Source of the DNA: Bacteroidota bacterium
Lineage (GTDB): Bacteria; Bacteroidota; Bacteroidia; 2-12-FULL-35-15
Assembly (NCBI GenBank): GCA_023251805.1
Contig: JAHEYB010000004.1
Location: 1-38,081, forward strand
Length of the DNA: 38,081 nucleotides
Direction of reading: 5' to 3'
The notes beneath the pieces were generated by a model, which was given only the letters and a program-made list of their open reading frames with translations, was not told where the DNA came from and made no database searches. Of this stretch, positions 8,046 to 17,304 are shown in pieces; the stretch's first letter is position 1, and each line of letters opens with the position of its first letter. The position numbers and the translations under genes are program-made.

Positions 8046-9278
8046 ATGACAGTTCAGGAGATAAAAAACAGATTTGGAATTATTGGTAGTTCGCCTATTC
8101 TTGACAGAGCAATTGACATTGCGATGCAAGTATCACCAACCGATTTAACGGTATTGATTACGGGAGAAAGTGGAACAGGAAAAGAAGTTTTCCCACAAAT
8201 CATTCATGCATTGAGTGCTCGTAAACATGGGCAATACATTGCAGTAAACTGTGGAGCAATTCCAGAAGGAACAATTGACTCAGAATTATTTGGTCACGAG
8301 AAAGGATCGTTTACAGGAGCGCATGAAGCACGCAAAGGATATTTTGAAGTTGCAAATGGTGGAACAATATTTTTAGATGAAGTAGCGGAAATGCCTATGG
8401 CCACACAAGCGCGTTTATTGCGTGTATTGGAGAGTGGCGAATTTATCAAAGTAGGTTCATCAAAAGTTTTAAAAACAGATGTTCGTGTAGTTGCTGCAAC
8501 CAATGTGAACATTCAACAGGCAATTGAAAAAGGAAAATTCAGAGAAGATTTATTTTACCGATTGAATACTGTTCCGATTGTTGTGCCACCATTACGTGAA
8601 CGCAAACAAGACATTCATTTATTATTCCGGAAATTTGCTTCTGATTTTTCATCCAAATACCGCATGCCCACAATAAAACTAGATGCATCAGCTGAACAAA
8701 TTTTATCGAATTACTATTGGCAAGGAAATGTTCGTCAGTTAAAAAATATTACTGAGCAAATTTCGGTAATTGAAAAAAATCGTGATATCACAGCTGACAT
8801 TATGATAAAGTATTTACCAATTCATCAAACAGCTCAATTACCAGTATTGGCAAGCACATCAACAGCTGGCAATGATTTTAGCGAACGAGATTTACTATAT
8901 AAAGTTTTGTTTGATATGAAGAAAGACATGATGGATTTGAAAAAAATTATTGTCGATTTAATTGAAAACGACAATCAGTTGAATCAAGATTTTCAGCCAG
9001 AAAATGCGCAACTTATTAAAAAATTATTTCAAGATGTAGGAACACCAGAAACGGCAATCCAATTGGGCTACAACACAACTACACCTATCATGGATTCTCA
9101 GAATCAAATTCCTATGACAGAAGTTATAGAAGAAACATTGTCGCTTCAAGAAATTGAAGAAGATATGATTAAAAGAGCATTGACAAAGCACAAAGGAAAG
9201 CGTAAGAATGCCGCAAAAGAGTTAGGAATTTCGGAACGAACTTTGTACCGCAAGATTAATGAATACGGTATTAAATAG
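8046..9278 (+). CDS. Sigma-54-dependent transcriptional activator, no receiver domain
   Basis: An AAA+ enhancer-binding protein that remodels RNA polymerase holding sigma-54. The 410 residues start almost directly with the AAA+ domain: Walker A GESGTGKE (40-47), the sigma-54 contact loop GSFTGA (87-92, usually GAFTGA) and Walker B FLDEVAEM (109-116). A linker of about 100 residues follows. The C-terminus is a Fis-type helix-turn-helix (last 32 residues, KRKNAAKELGISERTLYRKI). There is no N-terminal receiver, GAF or PAS domain, so activity must be controlled by abundance or a separate partner. The same gene recurs between miaB and lptE in Bacteroidota. No sigma-54 promoter (GG-N10-GC) was identified in the window, so its targets are unknown. 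Confidence 0.9.
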   Translation: MTVQEIKNRFGIIGSSPILDRAIDIAMQVSPTDLTVLITGESGTGKEVFPQIIHALSARKHGQYIAVNCGAIPEGTIDSELFGHEKGSFTGAHEARKGYFEVANGGTIFLDEVAEMPMATQARLLRVLESGEFIKVGSSKVLKTDVRVVAATNVNIQQAIEKGKFREDLFYRLNTVPIVVPPLRERKQDIHLLFRKFASDFSSKYRMPTIKLDASAEQILSNYYWQGNVRQLKNITEQISVIEKNRDITADIMIKYLPIHQTAQLPVLASTSTAGNDFSERDLLYKVLFDMKKDMMDLKKIIVDLIENDNQLNQDFQPENAQLIKKLFQDVGTPETAIQLGYNTTTPIMDSQNQIPMTEVIEETLSLQEIEEDMIKRALTKHKGKRKNAAKELGISERTLYRKINEYGIK

Positions 9279-9328
9279 TTCGGAGACGGGAGTTCGGAGA
9301 ATGGAGAAAAATAGATGTTAGATATTAG
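9279..9328. repeat. Heptanucleotide array between the sigma-54 activator and lptE
   Basis: Four 7-bp units (9279-9306) begin right after the stop codon: TTCGGAG twice, alternating with related units, all ending GGAG or GGGAG. After one base of register shift, three further heptamers ending TAG (9308-9328) run into the lptE start codon. The units are degenerate but keep the 7-nt period. Confidence 0.7.
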
Positions 9329-9857
9329 AAAAAATAATATAATTTTCAAAAATTCAAAACACATTTTGATTCTTGTGTCTTGCGTCTTGTGTCTTTTTAC
9401 TAGTTGTAAAATTCATTATTCGTTTACGGGAGGGAGTGTTCCACCAGAAGCAAAAACGGTTTCGGTGCAATATTTTCAAAACAATGCATCACTGGCGCCT
9501 CCAACTTTGAGTCAAACTTTTACGGAAACACTGAAAGATAAATTGAGTTCACAAACTCGTTTATCGATGATAAACAAAGGTGGTGATTTGAGTTTTGAAG
9601 GAAGTGTATCAAATTACACAACAGGACCAATAGCTATACAAAGCACCGACCAAGCAGCTTTAAACAGACTAACCATTACAGTGAATGTAAAATATACTTG
9701 TATGTTTGATGAAAAGAAAAATTTTGAACAATCATTTTCTCGTTATGCCGATTACACGAGTGATCAGAATTTAGCATCCATAGAAGAGCAATTGACAAGA
9801 GAAATAAACGAACAATTGGTACAAGATATTTTTAACAGAGCGTTGAATAACTGGTAG
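9315..9857 (+). CDS. lptE: LptE-family outer-membrane lipoprotein
   Basis: LptE plugs the LptD barrel and helps place lipopolysaccharide in the outer leaflet. The 180-residue protein has a long N-terminal signal with a lipobox (LFTSC, Cys 31). It continues with the family start KIHYSFTGGSVPPEAKTVSV and a mixed alpha/beta body, with TLSQTFTETLKDKLSSQT and a C-terminal helix EEQLTREINEQLVQDIFN. The sequence and gene order match Bacteroidota LptE. ATG 9315 lies in a heptanucleotide repeat, and the hydrophobic core of the signal peptide (residues 19-28) is itself encoded by a second heptamer array, so both start and signal peptide seem built from repeat DNA. A start at TTG 9366 would leave a signal with no basic n-region, so 9315 is preferred. 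Confidence 0.85.
   Translation: MLDIRKNNIIFKNSKHILILVSCVLCLFTSCKIHYSFTGGSVPPEAKTVSVQYFQNNASLAPPTLSQTFTETLKDKLSSQTRLSMINKGGDLSFEGSVSNYTTGPIAIQSTDQAALNRLTITVNVKYTCMFDEKKNFEQSFSRYADYTSDQNLASIEEQLTREINEQLVQDIFNRALNNW
9371..9398 (+). repeat. Heptanucleotide array inside the lptE signal peptide
   Basis: Four tandem 7-bp units with consensus TCTTGTG: units 1 and 3 are identical, unit 2 has one change, and unit 4 is T-rich. Read in frame they give the hydrophobic residues L, V, S, C, V, L, C, L, F. Gain or loss of one unit would shift the frame before the lipobox. Confidence 0.85.
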
Positions 9858-9863
9858 GCAATC

Positions 9864-9891
9864 TTAGTTGTCGGTTGCTAGTTGTTAGTTA
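9864..9891. repeat. Heptanucleotide array between lptE and the TPR protein gene
   Basis: Four 7-bp units close to TTAGTTG (two with one change each, one with two) start six bases after the lptE stop codon. They are followed by TTGG and the A-rich leader of the next gene. Confidence 0.8.
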
Positions 9892-9910
9892 TTGGAAAAT
9901 AAAAAAAATA

Positions 9911-10957
9911 ATGAACAAAGTACAATTCATATCATACGTAGAAACTCCGGAAAAAATGTCGGGGAATGATAGCGTTTTGTTAAACGAATTGTTGAAGAAT
10001 TTTCCTTATTTCCAAACGGCTCATTTGCTTTATGCGAAGAGCTTGCACAACATCAGTAGCATTCATTACAATAATCAGTTACGAGTTACAGCAGCATATG
10101 CAACTGATAGAAAAGTATTGCATCGTTTGATAACAAAACAACAAGGGGCAGAAGTTGTAAAAATTTCTGATACTTCAACTGCACTCATCGTGAAAGAGAT
10201 TTTGGAGGAAAAGAAAATTGAAGAGGCAGTTATTGAATTGATAAAAGAGGACGTTATCGAAAATAAAATTCCAGCAATAATTGTTGAAGAAGTGATAGAA
10301 CAAACAATTGAAGTTGTTCAGGAGGAAAAAGTTGAAGCGATCAAAGAAGAGGAAAAAGTTGAAATTATTAAACCTGGATCTGACGAATTAGAGAAAGAAT
10401 ATGTCTCACAAATTATAGATGCAAGTATTGAAATCGACATTTTATCTACTCCATTAAATCAGGAAAAGGAAGAAAAACAAGAAACAGTTGAATCCAATTT
10501 TGTTTTAAATATTCCTGACACTTCGAACAAATCAAAAGAAGATACTTCGTCTGCACTCAGTGATTCAGATATTGAATCCTTATCGTTCACTGATTGGCTA
10601 AAATATGTAAATACTGGAGAAAAAGTAGTTGAAACACCAATAGTGGAACAAACGACAGAAACTACTGAAAATCAACTAAGTGCATTCGAGTTAATCGATA
10701 AATTTATCAAAGATGAGCCGAAGATAAGTCGCCCTAAAACCGATTTTTTCAGTCCGGTTAACATGGCCAAGCAAAGTGTAGCTGAAGATATTACATTTGT
10801 GAGTGAAACCTTAGCCAAGATCTATGTTTTACAGGGTAATTATGCCAAAGCAATTAAGGCTTACGAAAATTTACGCTTGAAATATCCAGAAAAAAGGCTT
10901 TACTTTGCATCCCAAATTAAAAATTTAAGGAAATTAATTAATCAACAAAAGCAGTAA
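9911..10957 (+). CDS. Acidic TPR-tailed protein, function unknown
   Basis: I do not recognise a named family beyond a Bacteroidota protein found between lptE and secG. ATG 9911 (348 residues, MNKVQFISYVETPEKM) is preferred: a longer frame from TTG 9875 begins inside a heptamer repeat. Residues 1-75 form a conserved-looking helical block (LLKNFPYFQTAHLLYAKSL). Residues 85-200 are a low-complexity acidic region rich in Glu, Ile, Val and Lys, probably disordered. The last 55 residues resemble a tetratricopeptide repeat (SETLAKIYVLQGNYAKAIKA). There is no signal peptide or membrane segment, so it is cytoplasmic, perhaps a scaffold. It is six nucleotides from secG and very likely cotranscribed with it. 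Confidence 0.7.
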   Translation: MNKVQFISYVETPEKMSGNDSVLLNELLKNFPYFQTAHLLYAKSLHNISSIHYNNQLRVTAAYATDRKVLHRLITKQQGAEVVKISDTSTALIVKEILEEKKIEEAVIELIKEDVIENKIPAIIVEEVIEQTIEVVQEEKVEAIKEEEKVEIIKPGSDELEKEYVSQIIDASIEIDILSTPLNQEKEEKQETVESNFVLNIPDTSNKSKEDTSSALSDSDIESLSFTDWLKYVNTGEKVVETPIVEQTTETTENQLSAFELIDKFIKDEPKISRPKTDFFSPVNMAKQSVAEDITFVSETLAKIYVLQGNYAKAIKAYENLRLKYPEKRLYFASQIKNLRKLINQQKQ

Positions 10958-10963
10958 TTTACA

Positions 10964-11320
10964 ATGGGCTCACTTATTTCAATTTTAATTATAGTAGTTT
11001 CGGTATTATTAATCTTAGTGGTTTTGGTACAAAATTCAAAAGGTGGTGGATTGGCTTCATCCTTCTCTTCTTCAAACCAAGTGATGGGTGTTCGTAAAAC
11101 AGCAGACTTTTTAGAAAAAGCTACATGGACATTAGCAGCTACATTGTTAGTATTGTGTGTTATTTCAACATCGTTCAACAAAACTACAAGTGGGGTAACA
11201 GATGGCACAGGCGTAGAATCCGTAAGTCGCAAGAAAGCTGCAGATGATACTGCACCACCTGCAGAAAAAACAGAAGCACCAGCAACACCGGCACCAGTTA
11301 GCCCGGCACCAACAAATTAA
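10964..11320 (+). CDS. secG: Protein translocase subunit SecG
   Basis: Small subunit of the SecYEG channel. Of 118 residues, the first 75 are typical SecG: a first membrane helix (LISILIIVVSVLLILVVLVQ), the cytoplasmic loop NSKGGGLASSF with FLEKATW, and a second helix (TLAATLLVLCVISTSF). A Pro/Ala/Glu-rich tail of about 40 residues follows (PAEKTEAPATPAPVSPAPT), common in Bacteroidota SecG and probably disordered. It is the last gene of its run and is followed by a strong terminator. Confidence 0.95.
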   Translation: MGSLISILIIVVSVLLILVVLVQNSKGGGLASSFSSSNQVMGVRKTADFLEKATWTLAATLLVLCVISTSFNKTTSGVTDGTGVESVSRKKAADDTAPPAEKTEAPATPAPVSPAPTN

Positions 11321-11338
11321 TCCGATAAAAATATTTTT

Positions 11339-11377
11339 AAAAGTGTCAGAATTCAATAGCATTTCTGACACTTTTTT
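11339..11377 (+). terminator. Intrinsic terminator after secG
   Basis: Perfect 11-bp stem AAGTGTCAGAA / TTCTGACACTT (extendable by two A-T pairs) with an 11-nt loop, then seven T. It lies 18 nt past the secG stop and separates that run from groES-groEL. Confidence 0.93.
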
Positions 11378-11502
11378 TCTTATTACAAATGTAACATCTG
11401 CAAAATTGTCGTATTTCAAGAAATAAAATACATATGGTATAATTTCTGATTACGCTGCATTACAAAATTTAAAATATAAGTTAAACTAAATAATAGGATA
11501 AA

Positions 11503-11805
11503 ATGGCAAAGACAAGTTCAAAAGTAAACATCAAGCCAGTAGCAGGAACACAAAACAGAGTGGTTGTAGAAGCAGCTGCTGCAGAGGAAAAAACAGCTAG
11601 CGGAATTATCATTCCGGATACAGCGAAAGAAAAACCACAAAGAGGAAAAGTGATTGCGGTAAGTGATAAAGATGAGAAAGGAAATAAGCCTGAAGTGCAA
11701 GTTGGCGATACAGTATTGTATGGAAAATATGCGGGAACAGAAGTTCAGGTAGAAGGGAAAGATTATTTGATTATGAGAGAAAGCGATATTTTCGCGATTG
11801 TATAA
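11503..11805 (+). CDS. groS: Co-chaperonin GroES
   Basis: Heptameric lid of the GroEL chamber. The 100-residue protein has the Cpn10 order: [20 protein letters not shown], the mobile loop [19 protein letters not shown] that docks on GroEL, the roof segment [19 protein letters not shown], and the closing [19 protein letters not shown] and [12 protein letters not shown] 11503 is preceded by an AT-rich leader. The upstream 125 nt must hold the promoter, because a terminator isolates it from secG. No CIRCE operator (TTAGCACTC-N9-GAGTGCTAA) is present, so HrcA control is not indicated. Confidence 0.97.
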   Translation: MAKTSSKVNIKPVAGTQNRVVVEAAAAEEKTASGIIIPDTAKEKPQRGKVIAVSDKDEKGNKPEVQVGDTVLYGKYAGTEVQVEGKDYLIMRESDIFAIV

Positions 11806-11815
11806 AGTAATTGTT

Positions 11816-11847
11816 GATTTTTTGAATTGTTGATTTTTAGAATTTAC
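11816..11847. repeat. 16-nt tandem duplication between groES and groEL
   Basis: AATTGTTGATTTTTTG is followed at once by AATTGTTGATTTTTAG (15 of 16 identical). A second simple repeat, AATCTAAA twice (11889-11904), lies just before the groEL start. The 109-nt spacer seems made largely of such simple repeats. Confidence 0.8.
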
Positions 11848-11866
11848 AATTTCATTCATCGACTAA

Positions 11867-13552
<1,686 letters not shown>

Positions 13553-13574
13553 TATTCATACAGTTTTATACTAG

Positions 13575-13607
13575 AAACCTTCTTGAGAAATCGGGGAGGT
13601 TTTTTTT
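13575..13607 (+). terminator. Intrinsic terminator after groEL
   Basis: AAACCTTC (13575-13582) pairs with GGAGGTTT (13595-13602), 8 bp with one G-U, loop 12 nt, then a run of eight T ending 13607. It begins 22 nt after the groEL stop. Confidence 0.85.
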
Positions 13608-13619
13608 CTGACTATTATC

Positions 13620-13844
13620 ATGTTAAAAAAAAAACATGTAGAGCATGAATTAATTACCTTTGCATACGAAATGGGAAGATTAATAAAAACAGGCTTAATA
13701 GGATTAGCTATAACAATTGTTATTTCTCTACTATTATATTTTACTGCTTCCGTTTCATTTAGAGCATTGGCTCCTTTTTACATGCCTTGGACAGTTTTAT
13801 TATTAATTGGATTGACGAATAAAAAAAAGAAGCAATCAAAATGA
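13620..13844 (+). CDS. Small membrane protein, function unknown
   Basis: Seventy-four residues with no family I recognise. Two hydrophobic stretches (TGLIGLAITIVISLLLYFTA and a second around YMPWTVLLLIGL) and a lysine-rich end (NKKKKQSK) suggest an inner-membrane protein with a cytoplasmic C-terminus. The start is uncertain. ATG 13620 is only 13 nt after the groEL terminator. A TACCTTTG box at 13655-13662 matches the -7 consensus and would point to ATG 13671 (57 residues, MGRLIKTG), although no upstream TTTG is seen. Its stop overlaps the next gene's start (ATGA), so the two are translationally coupled. Confidence 0.55.
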   Translation: MLKKKHVEHELITFAYEMGRLIKTGLIGLAITIVISLLLYFTASVSFRALAPFYMPWTVLLLIGLTNKKKKQSK

Positions 13845-14683
13845 AAAAATATTCTTTTCTTTTTCTATTTATGATTTTAACTTCCGGGATAATGTCTCAG
13901 GACAGCTCAAAGATTGCTTTACCAAAGAAAAAGGGATTGTTTTATTTTTCATGGGGTTATAACAAAGACTGGTTTACTAAAAGCGATATTCATTTCAAAA
14001 ACACATCAACAGAACCAAGTGGTAAAACGGGTGGCGATCAAACCTACGACTTTACTGTATATGATGCAGTAGCTCATGACAGACCAGGATTTGCCGACAT
14101 CTTCAGAACAGACTTGACTATTCCGCAATACGTGTATCGAATCGGATATTATTTTAACGACAAGAGAGATTTGGGGATTGAGATTAATTTCGATCATGCA
14201 AAATATGTGATGGATGATTACCAGAAGGCACATGTAAAAGGCACGATTCACGGGCAAACCATCGACCAAGATACAGTGATTCGGCCGGAAGACTTTTTGC
14301 ACTTTGAGCATTCTGACGGAGCAAATTTTTTGATGTTGAATATAATGAAGCGGCAATTATTTCTTCATTCAAAAAATGACAAACATCTATTATATGGAAT
14401 CGCAAAGGCTGGTTTTGGACCAGTAATTCCAAGAACCGATGTAACCATGTTTGGAGAACACATCAACAATTGTTTTCATATTGCCGGATACTGCGCTGGA
14501 ATTGAAGCAGGTTTTAGATACGAAGGATTTCGTCATGTATATATAGAATACACCGCTAAAGGAGTTTGGGCAAACTACACCAATGTGCTCGCTTATGGAG
14601 CAGGAAGAGCGAATCATCATTTTGGAACTTTTGAGAATATCCTTGTATTGGGTCTTCAATTTGGAGGTGGTCCAAAAAAATAA
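13841..14683 (+). CDS. Exported, probably outer-membrane beta-barrel protein
   Basis: I do not recognise a named family. The 280 residues start with a signal peptide (MKKYSFLFLFMILTSGIMSQ). The mature part has alternating short strands with aromatic and glycine residues typical of small outer-membrane barrels (YVYRIGYYFNDKRDLGIEIN, LLYGIAKAGFGPVIP, HIAGYCAGIEAGFRYEGF), ending with NILVLGLQFGGG. The last strand is followed by PKK, not the usual terminal Phe. It overlaps the preceding small membrane protein by 4 nt (ATGA), so the two may act together. Position between groEL and yqeY gives no functional clue. Confidence 0.65.
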   Translation: MKKYSFLFLFMILTSGIMSQDSSKIALPKKKGLFYFSWGYNKDWFTKSDIHFKNTSTEPSGKTGGDQTYDFTVYDAVAHDRPGFADIFRTDLTIPQYVYRIGYYFNDKRDLGIEINFDHAKYVMDDYQKAHVKGTIHGQTIDQDTVIRPEDFLHFEHSDGANFLMLNIMKRQLFLHSKNDKHLLYGIAKAGFGPVIPRTDVTMFGEHINNCFHIAGYCAGIEAGFRYEGFRHVYIEYTAKGVWANYTNVLAYGAGRANHHFGTFENILVLGLQFGGGPKK

Positions 14684-14710
14684 TCCCGTCACATTTCTGC
14701 AACAGGATTA
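14674..14710 (-). terminator. Probable terminator of yqeY
   Basis: On the minus strand TAATCCT (from 14710) pairs with GGGATTA (to 14681), 7 bp with one G-U and a 16-nt loop, then seven T. The T-run corresponds to the last Lys codons of the convergent gene, so the 3' ends interlock. Confidence 0.55.
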
Positions 14711-14715
14711 ATTTC

Positions 14716-14735
14716 CCTTCGATTACGCTCAGGTA
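14716..14735. repeat. Fragment related to the CTTCGnnTnCGCTCAG palindromic repeat
   Basis: CCTTCGATTACGCTCAGGT shares the core CTTCG-R-Y-T-R-CGCTCAG with the minus-strand element inside ftsZ (15896-15917). It lies in the gap between two convergent genes. Confidence 0.45.
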
Positions 14736-14746
14736 ACCTAATAATA

Positions 14747-15190
14747 TTATTTGCTAAGTAATTCCTTTACGATAGTAGAAATTAATTTACCATCGGCCTT
14801 CCCTGCTAATTGCTTAGATGCTACACCCATTACTTTTCCCATATCGGCCGGAGAACTTGCTCCCACAGACGTGATAATTTTTGCTACTTCAGCTTTCACA
14901 TCTTCTTCGCTCATTTGTTTTGGTAAGTATGCTTCAATAACAGCTGCTTGAGCGATTTCCACATCGGCTAAATCTTTACGATTTTGAGTTATGTATAAGT
15001 CGGCTGTTTCTTTACGTTGTTTTACCATCTTCAACAATGCTTTCATTTCTGTATCATCGTTCAATCCTTCGGGAGAAGTTTTTAGTAATAATATTGCTGA
15101 TTTAATAGCACGTAATGCTTCTAATTTAGCAACTTCTTTCGCCAGCATCGCAGATTTTATGTCTGCATTTATTTTTTCTTCTAGGGCCAT
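14747..15190 (-). CDS. yqeY: GatB/YqeY domain protein
   Basis: A 147-residue helical protein of the YqeY family, homologous to the tRNA-binding C-terminal domain of amidotransferase subunit GatB. Its role is probably in tRNA handling. Markers: LEEKINADIKSAMLAKEV, LEALRAIKSAILLLKTSP, KQRKETADLYITQNRKDLAD, EAYLPKQMSEEDVKAEV and GKVMGVASKQLAGKADGKL. It follows ftsZ on the same strand, as often in Bacteroidota, but a strong terminator (15287-15326) lies between, so it probably has its own promoter in the 96-nt gap upstream of the ATG. Confidence 0.93.
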   Translation of the reverse strand: MALEEKINADIKSAMLAKEVAKLEALRAIKSAILLLKTSPEGLNDDTEMKALLKMVKQRKETADLYITQNRKDLADVEIAQAAVIEAYLPKQMSEEDVKAEVAKIITSVGASSPADMGKVMGVASKQLAGKADGKLISTIVKELLSK

Positions 15191-15284
15191 GTTTATATAA
15201 TTAAAAAATTAAATATTGAATATTGTAATATTTACCGGATAAAGTTAAACAAAAGAACTGAATGTCAATAATCAGTAATTTTCC

Positions 15285-15326
15285 AAAAAAAATCCCTGCT
15301 TTGAAAAATCGAAGCAGGGATTTTTT
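15285..15326 (-). terminator. Terminator after ftsZ, end of the dcw cluster
   Basis: A perfect 15-bp stem (15287-15301 with 15312-15326; GC core TCCCTGC / GCAGGGA) and a 10-nt loop. It is flanked by A-runs on the left and T-runs on the right, so it can terminate in both directions. It starts 17 nt past the ftsZ stop codon on the minus strand. Confidence 0.95.
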
Positions 15327-15342
15327 CGTATTAACCTAAAAA

Positions 15343-17274
15343 TTAATCAACGTTATCGTGTAAAAAAGAATTGTTTGGTTTAATCTCAATTTTCTTTTCT
15401 TCATTTTCGGACAATGTATAACGAGATACTTGTGACTCTGAAGAATGAGGAGTAGAATCTAAATTAATATTTCTTCTTTTGTATGCTGGTTCGTTTTCTA
15501 ATTCAGATAAGCCATTTGGAGATTTTAATTTGAAGCTCAACTCTTTTAATTTAGCAACACGGTCTTGCGCTTTTTTCAATTGCTCATCGTTTTGAACTTT
15601 CGCAACAATAGTATTTTCCTCTTCTTTTTTGGCTTCAACTACCGGCTCAATTTTAGCATACGCTTCATCAATTGTAATTTCGTTTACTATAACTGGAGTT
15701 TCTTCTGCAACTACTTTGTTAGTGATTTCGAATTCAAAAGTTACTGGTTCACTTACCGCTTCAACTTCAAATATTGGCTCAACAACTTCTTGCACTTCAG
15801 CAATTACTTCAGGAGTAATCTCATTTACAATGATTGGAGTTTCTGAAACAACTTCGCTTATTACAACAGGAGTTTCCTCTTCCACAACATTTGTCACACT
15901 GAGCGCAGCCGAAGTGTCCTCTGCAACTATTTCAGCAATTACTTCATTTACAATGATAGGATTTTCATCTACAAAAGTTTCTTCTGTTTCATTTACGAAC
16001 ATTGAAGTTTCTTCTTCTGCAACAACTTCAACTACTTCTTCTACAACGATGATTGGAGTTTCTACTTCAGCAATTACTTCTGGAGTTAATTCATGAACAA
16101 TGGTTGGTGTTTCTTCAACAACTTCAGGAACAAGCTCTACTTTTGCTTCCACTTTAACTTCTTCTTTAAAATAAGAAGTCATTTCCATTGGTTTCAAAGT
16201 GATTTCTTCTACAGCTGGTGTTACTTCAACAATAGGAGTTTCTACTTTTATTTCATCCATCAAAGAGAATATTTTTTTAGCGGGCGCTTTCTCAATTTGA
16301 ATTCCTAAATCTGCTTTTGAATTAAATCCAGTGGCAATGATGGTTACATTTACTTTATCACCCAAAGATGGATCAACACCGTATCCTTTAATAACCTCTG
16401 CAGACATTCCTGCTGCATCTTGTATAAAGTCAGTAATTTCTCCGAATTCATCCATTGTAATTTCGTCCTCACCGCAAGTAACATTTACTAATACATAGCG
16501 TGCACCTTTGATATTACTATCATTTAATAAAGGAGAAGACATTGCTTGTTCAACAGCGCGCAATGAACGATGTTCGCCACTAGCCATTGCAGAACCCATA
16601 ATCGCAACACCACTTTCTTTCATAACTGTTTTTACGTCATTGATATCGGTATTAATTTGCAAAGTGGTAGTAATAATATCAGCGATACCTTTTGCTGCCG
16701 TTGCCAAAATATCATCAGCATGCCCGAAAGCTTCTGTTACTTTTAAATTACCATAAATCTCACGTAATTTATCATTACTGATTACAAGTAAAGTATCCAC
16801 ATTCGCTTTTAATGCTTCCAAACCGGCATCTGCTTGTGCTTTACGTTTTTTGCCTTCAAATCCGAAAGGAATCGTTACGATACCAACGGTTAAAATTCCC
16901 ATTTCTTTGGCTGCTTTAGCAATGATAGGAGCTGCCCCTGTTCCTGTACCGCCACCCAGTCCGGCAGTAATAAAGACCATTTCAGTATTATTTGCCAGTA
17001 AGGCTTTTACTTCTTCAATATTTTCGATTGCAGCATTTTTACCTACTTCTGGCAAAGAGCCTGCACCACGACCTTTTGTTAAACTTGCACCCAAAACTAT
17101 TCTTAATGGAACCGGGCTCATATCCAATGCTTGTTGGTCGGTATTACATACAATAAAATCAACACCTTTGATGCCTTGTTTGTACATGTGGTTCACAGCG
17201 TTACTTCCGCCACCACCTACTCCAATTACCTTAATAATTGAGGAGTTTTCTTTTGGTAAATCAAATTTCATCAT
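15343..17274 (-). CDS. ftsZ: Cell division protein FtsZ with a very long linker
   Basis: Tubulin-like GTPase that forms the Z-ring. The GTPase core (about residues 1-330) has IKVIGVGGGGSNAVNHM, NTDQQAL, and the signature GGGTGTGAAP (107-116). The total is 643 residues, against 383 in E. coli, because of a 230-240-residue linker rich in Glu, Val and Ile. The linker has degenerate repeats of TPxIVNEITPEVIAEV type (PIIVNEITPEVIAEV, TIVHELTPEVIAEV, PVIVNEITIDEA). It also has an in-frame piece, EDTSAALSVTN, encoded by a palindromic repeat. A short binding tail ends IEIKPNNSFLHDNVD. It is the last dcw gene, 150 nt after ftsA. MM at the start leaves two adjacent start choices. Confidence 0.97.
   Translation of the reverse strand: MMKFDLPKENSSIIKVIGVGGGGSNAVNHMYKQGIKGVDFIVCNTDQQALDMSPVPLRIVLGASLTKGRGAGSLPEVGKNAAIENIEEVKALLANNTEMVFITAGLGGGTGTGAAPIIAKAAKEMGILTVGIVTIPFGFEGKKRKAQADAGLEALKANVDTLLVISNDKLREIYGNLKVTEAFGHADDILATAAKGIADIITTTLQINTDINDVKTVMKESGVAIMGSAMASGEHRSLRAVEQAMSSPLLNDSNIKGARYVLVNVTCGEDEITMDEFGEITDFIQDAAGMSAEVIKGYGVDPSLGDKVNVTIIATGFNSKADLGIQIEKAPAKKIFSLMDEIKVETPIVEVTPAVEEITLKPMEMTSYFKEEVKVEAKVELVPEVVEETPTIVHELTPEVIAEVETPIIVVEEVVEVVAEEETSMFVNETEETFVDENPIIVNEVIAEIVAEDTSAALSVTNVVEEETPVVISEVVSETPIIVNEITPEVIAEVQEVVEPIFEVEAVSEPVTFEFEITNKVVAEETPVIVNEITIDEAYAKIEPVVEAKKEEENTIVAKVQNDEQLKKAQDRVAKLKELSFKLKSPNGLSELENEPAYKRRNINLDSTPHSSESQVSRYTLSENEEKKIEIKPNNSFLHDNVD
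15893..15919. repeat. Palindromic repeat inside the ftsZ linker
   Basis: An imperfect palindrome with arms ACACT (15896-15900) and AGTGT (15913-15917) around GAGCGCAGCCGA. It resembles a dispersed palindrome seen in Bacteroidota (CACTGAGC...TCGAAGTG). It is translated as EDTSAALSVTN, a composition unlike the E/V/I-rich linker on either side. Confidence 0.65.
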
Positions 17275-17304
17275 TTTGTTTTTGTTTAAAACGTTTGATA
17301 TTGT

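Noticed and set aside
11321-11502. CIRCE-type heat-shock operator before groES
   Set aside because: I looked for TTAGCACTC-N9-GAGTGCTAA and found no match; the only inverted repeat there is the secG terminator.
15629-16096. Open frame of 155 codons opposite the ftsZ linker, rich in Ser and Thr
   Set aside because: It is the antisense reading of Glu/Val/Ile-rich repeats of ftsZ; the composition follows from the complementary codons.
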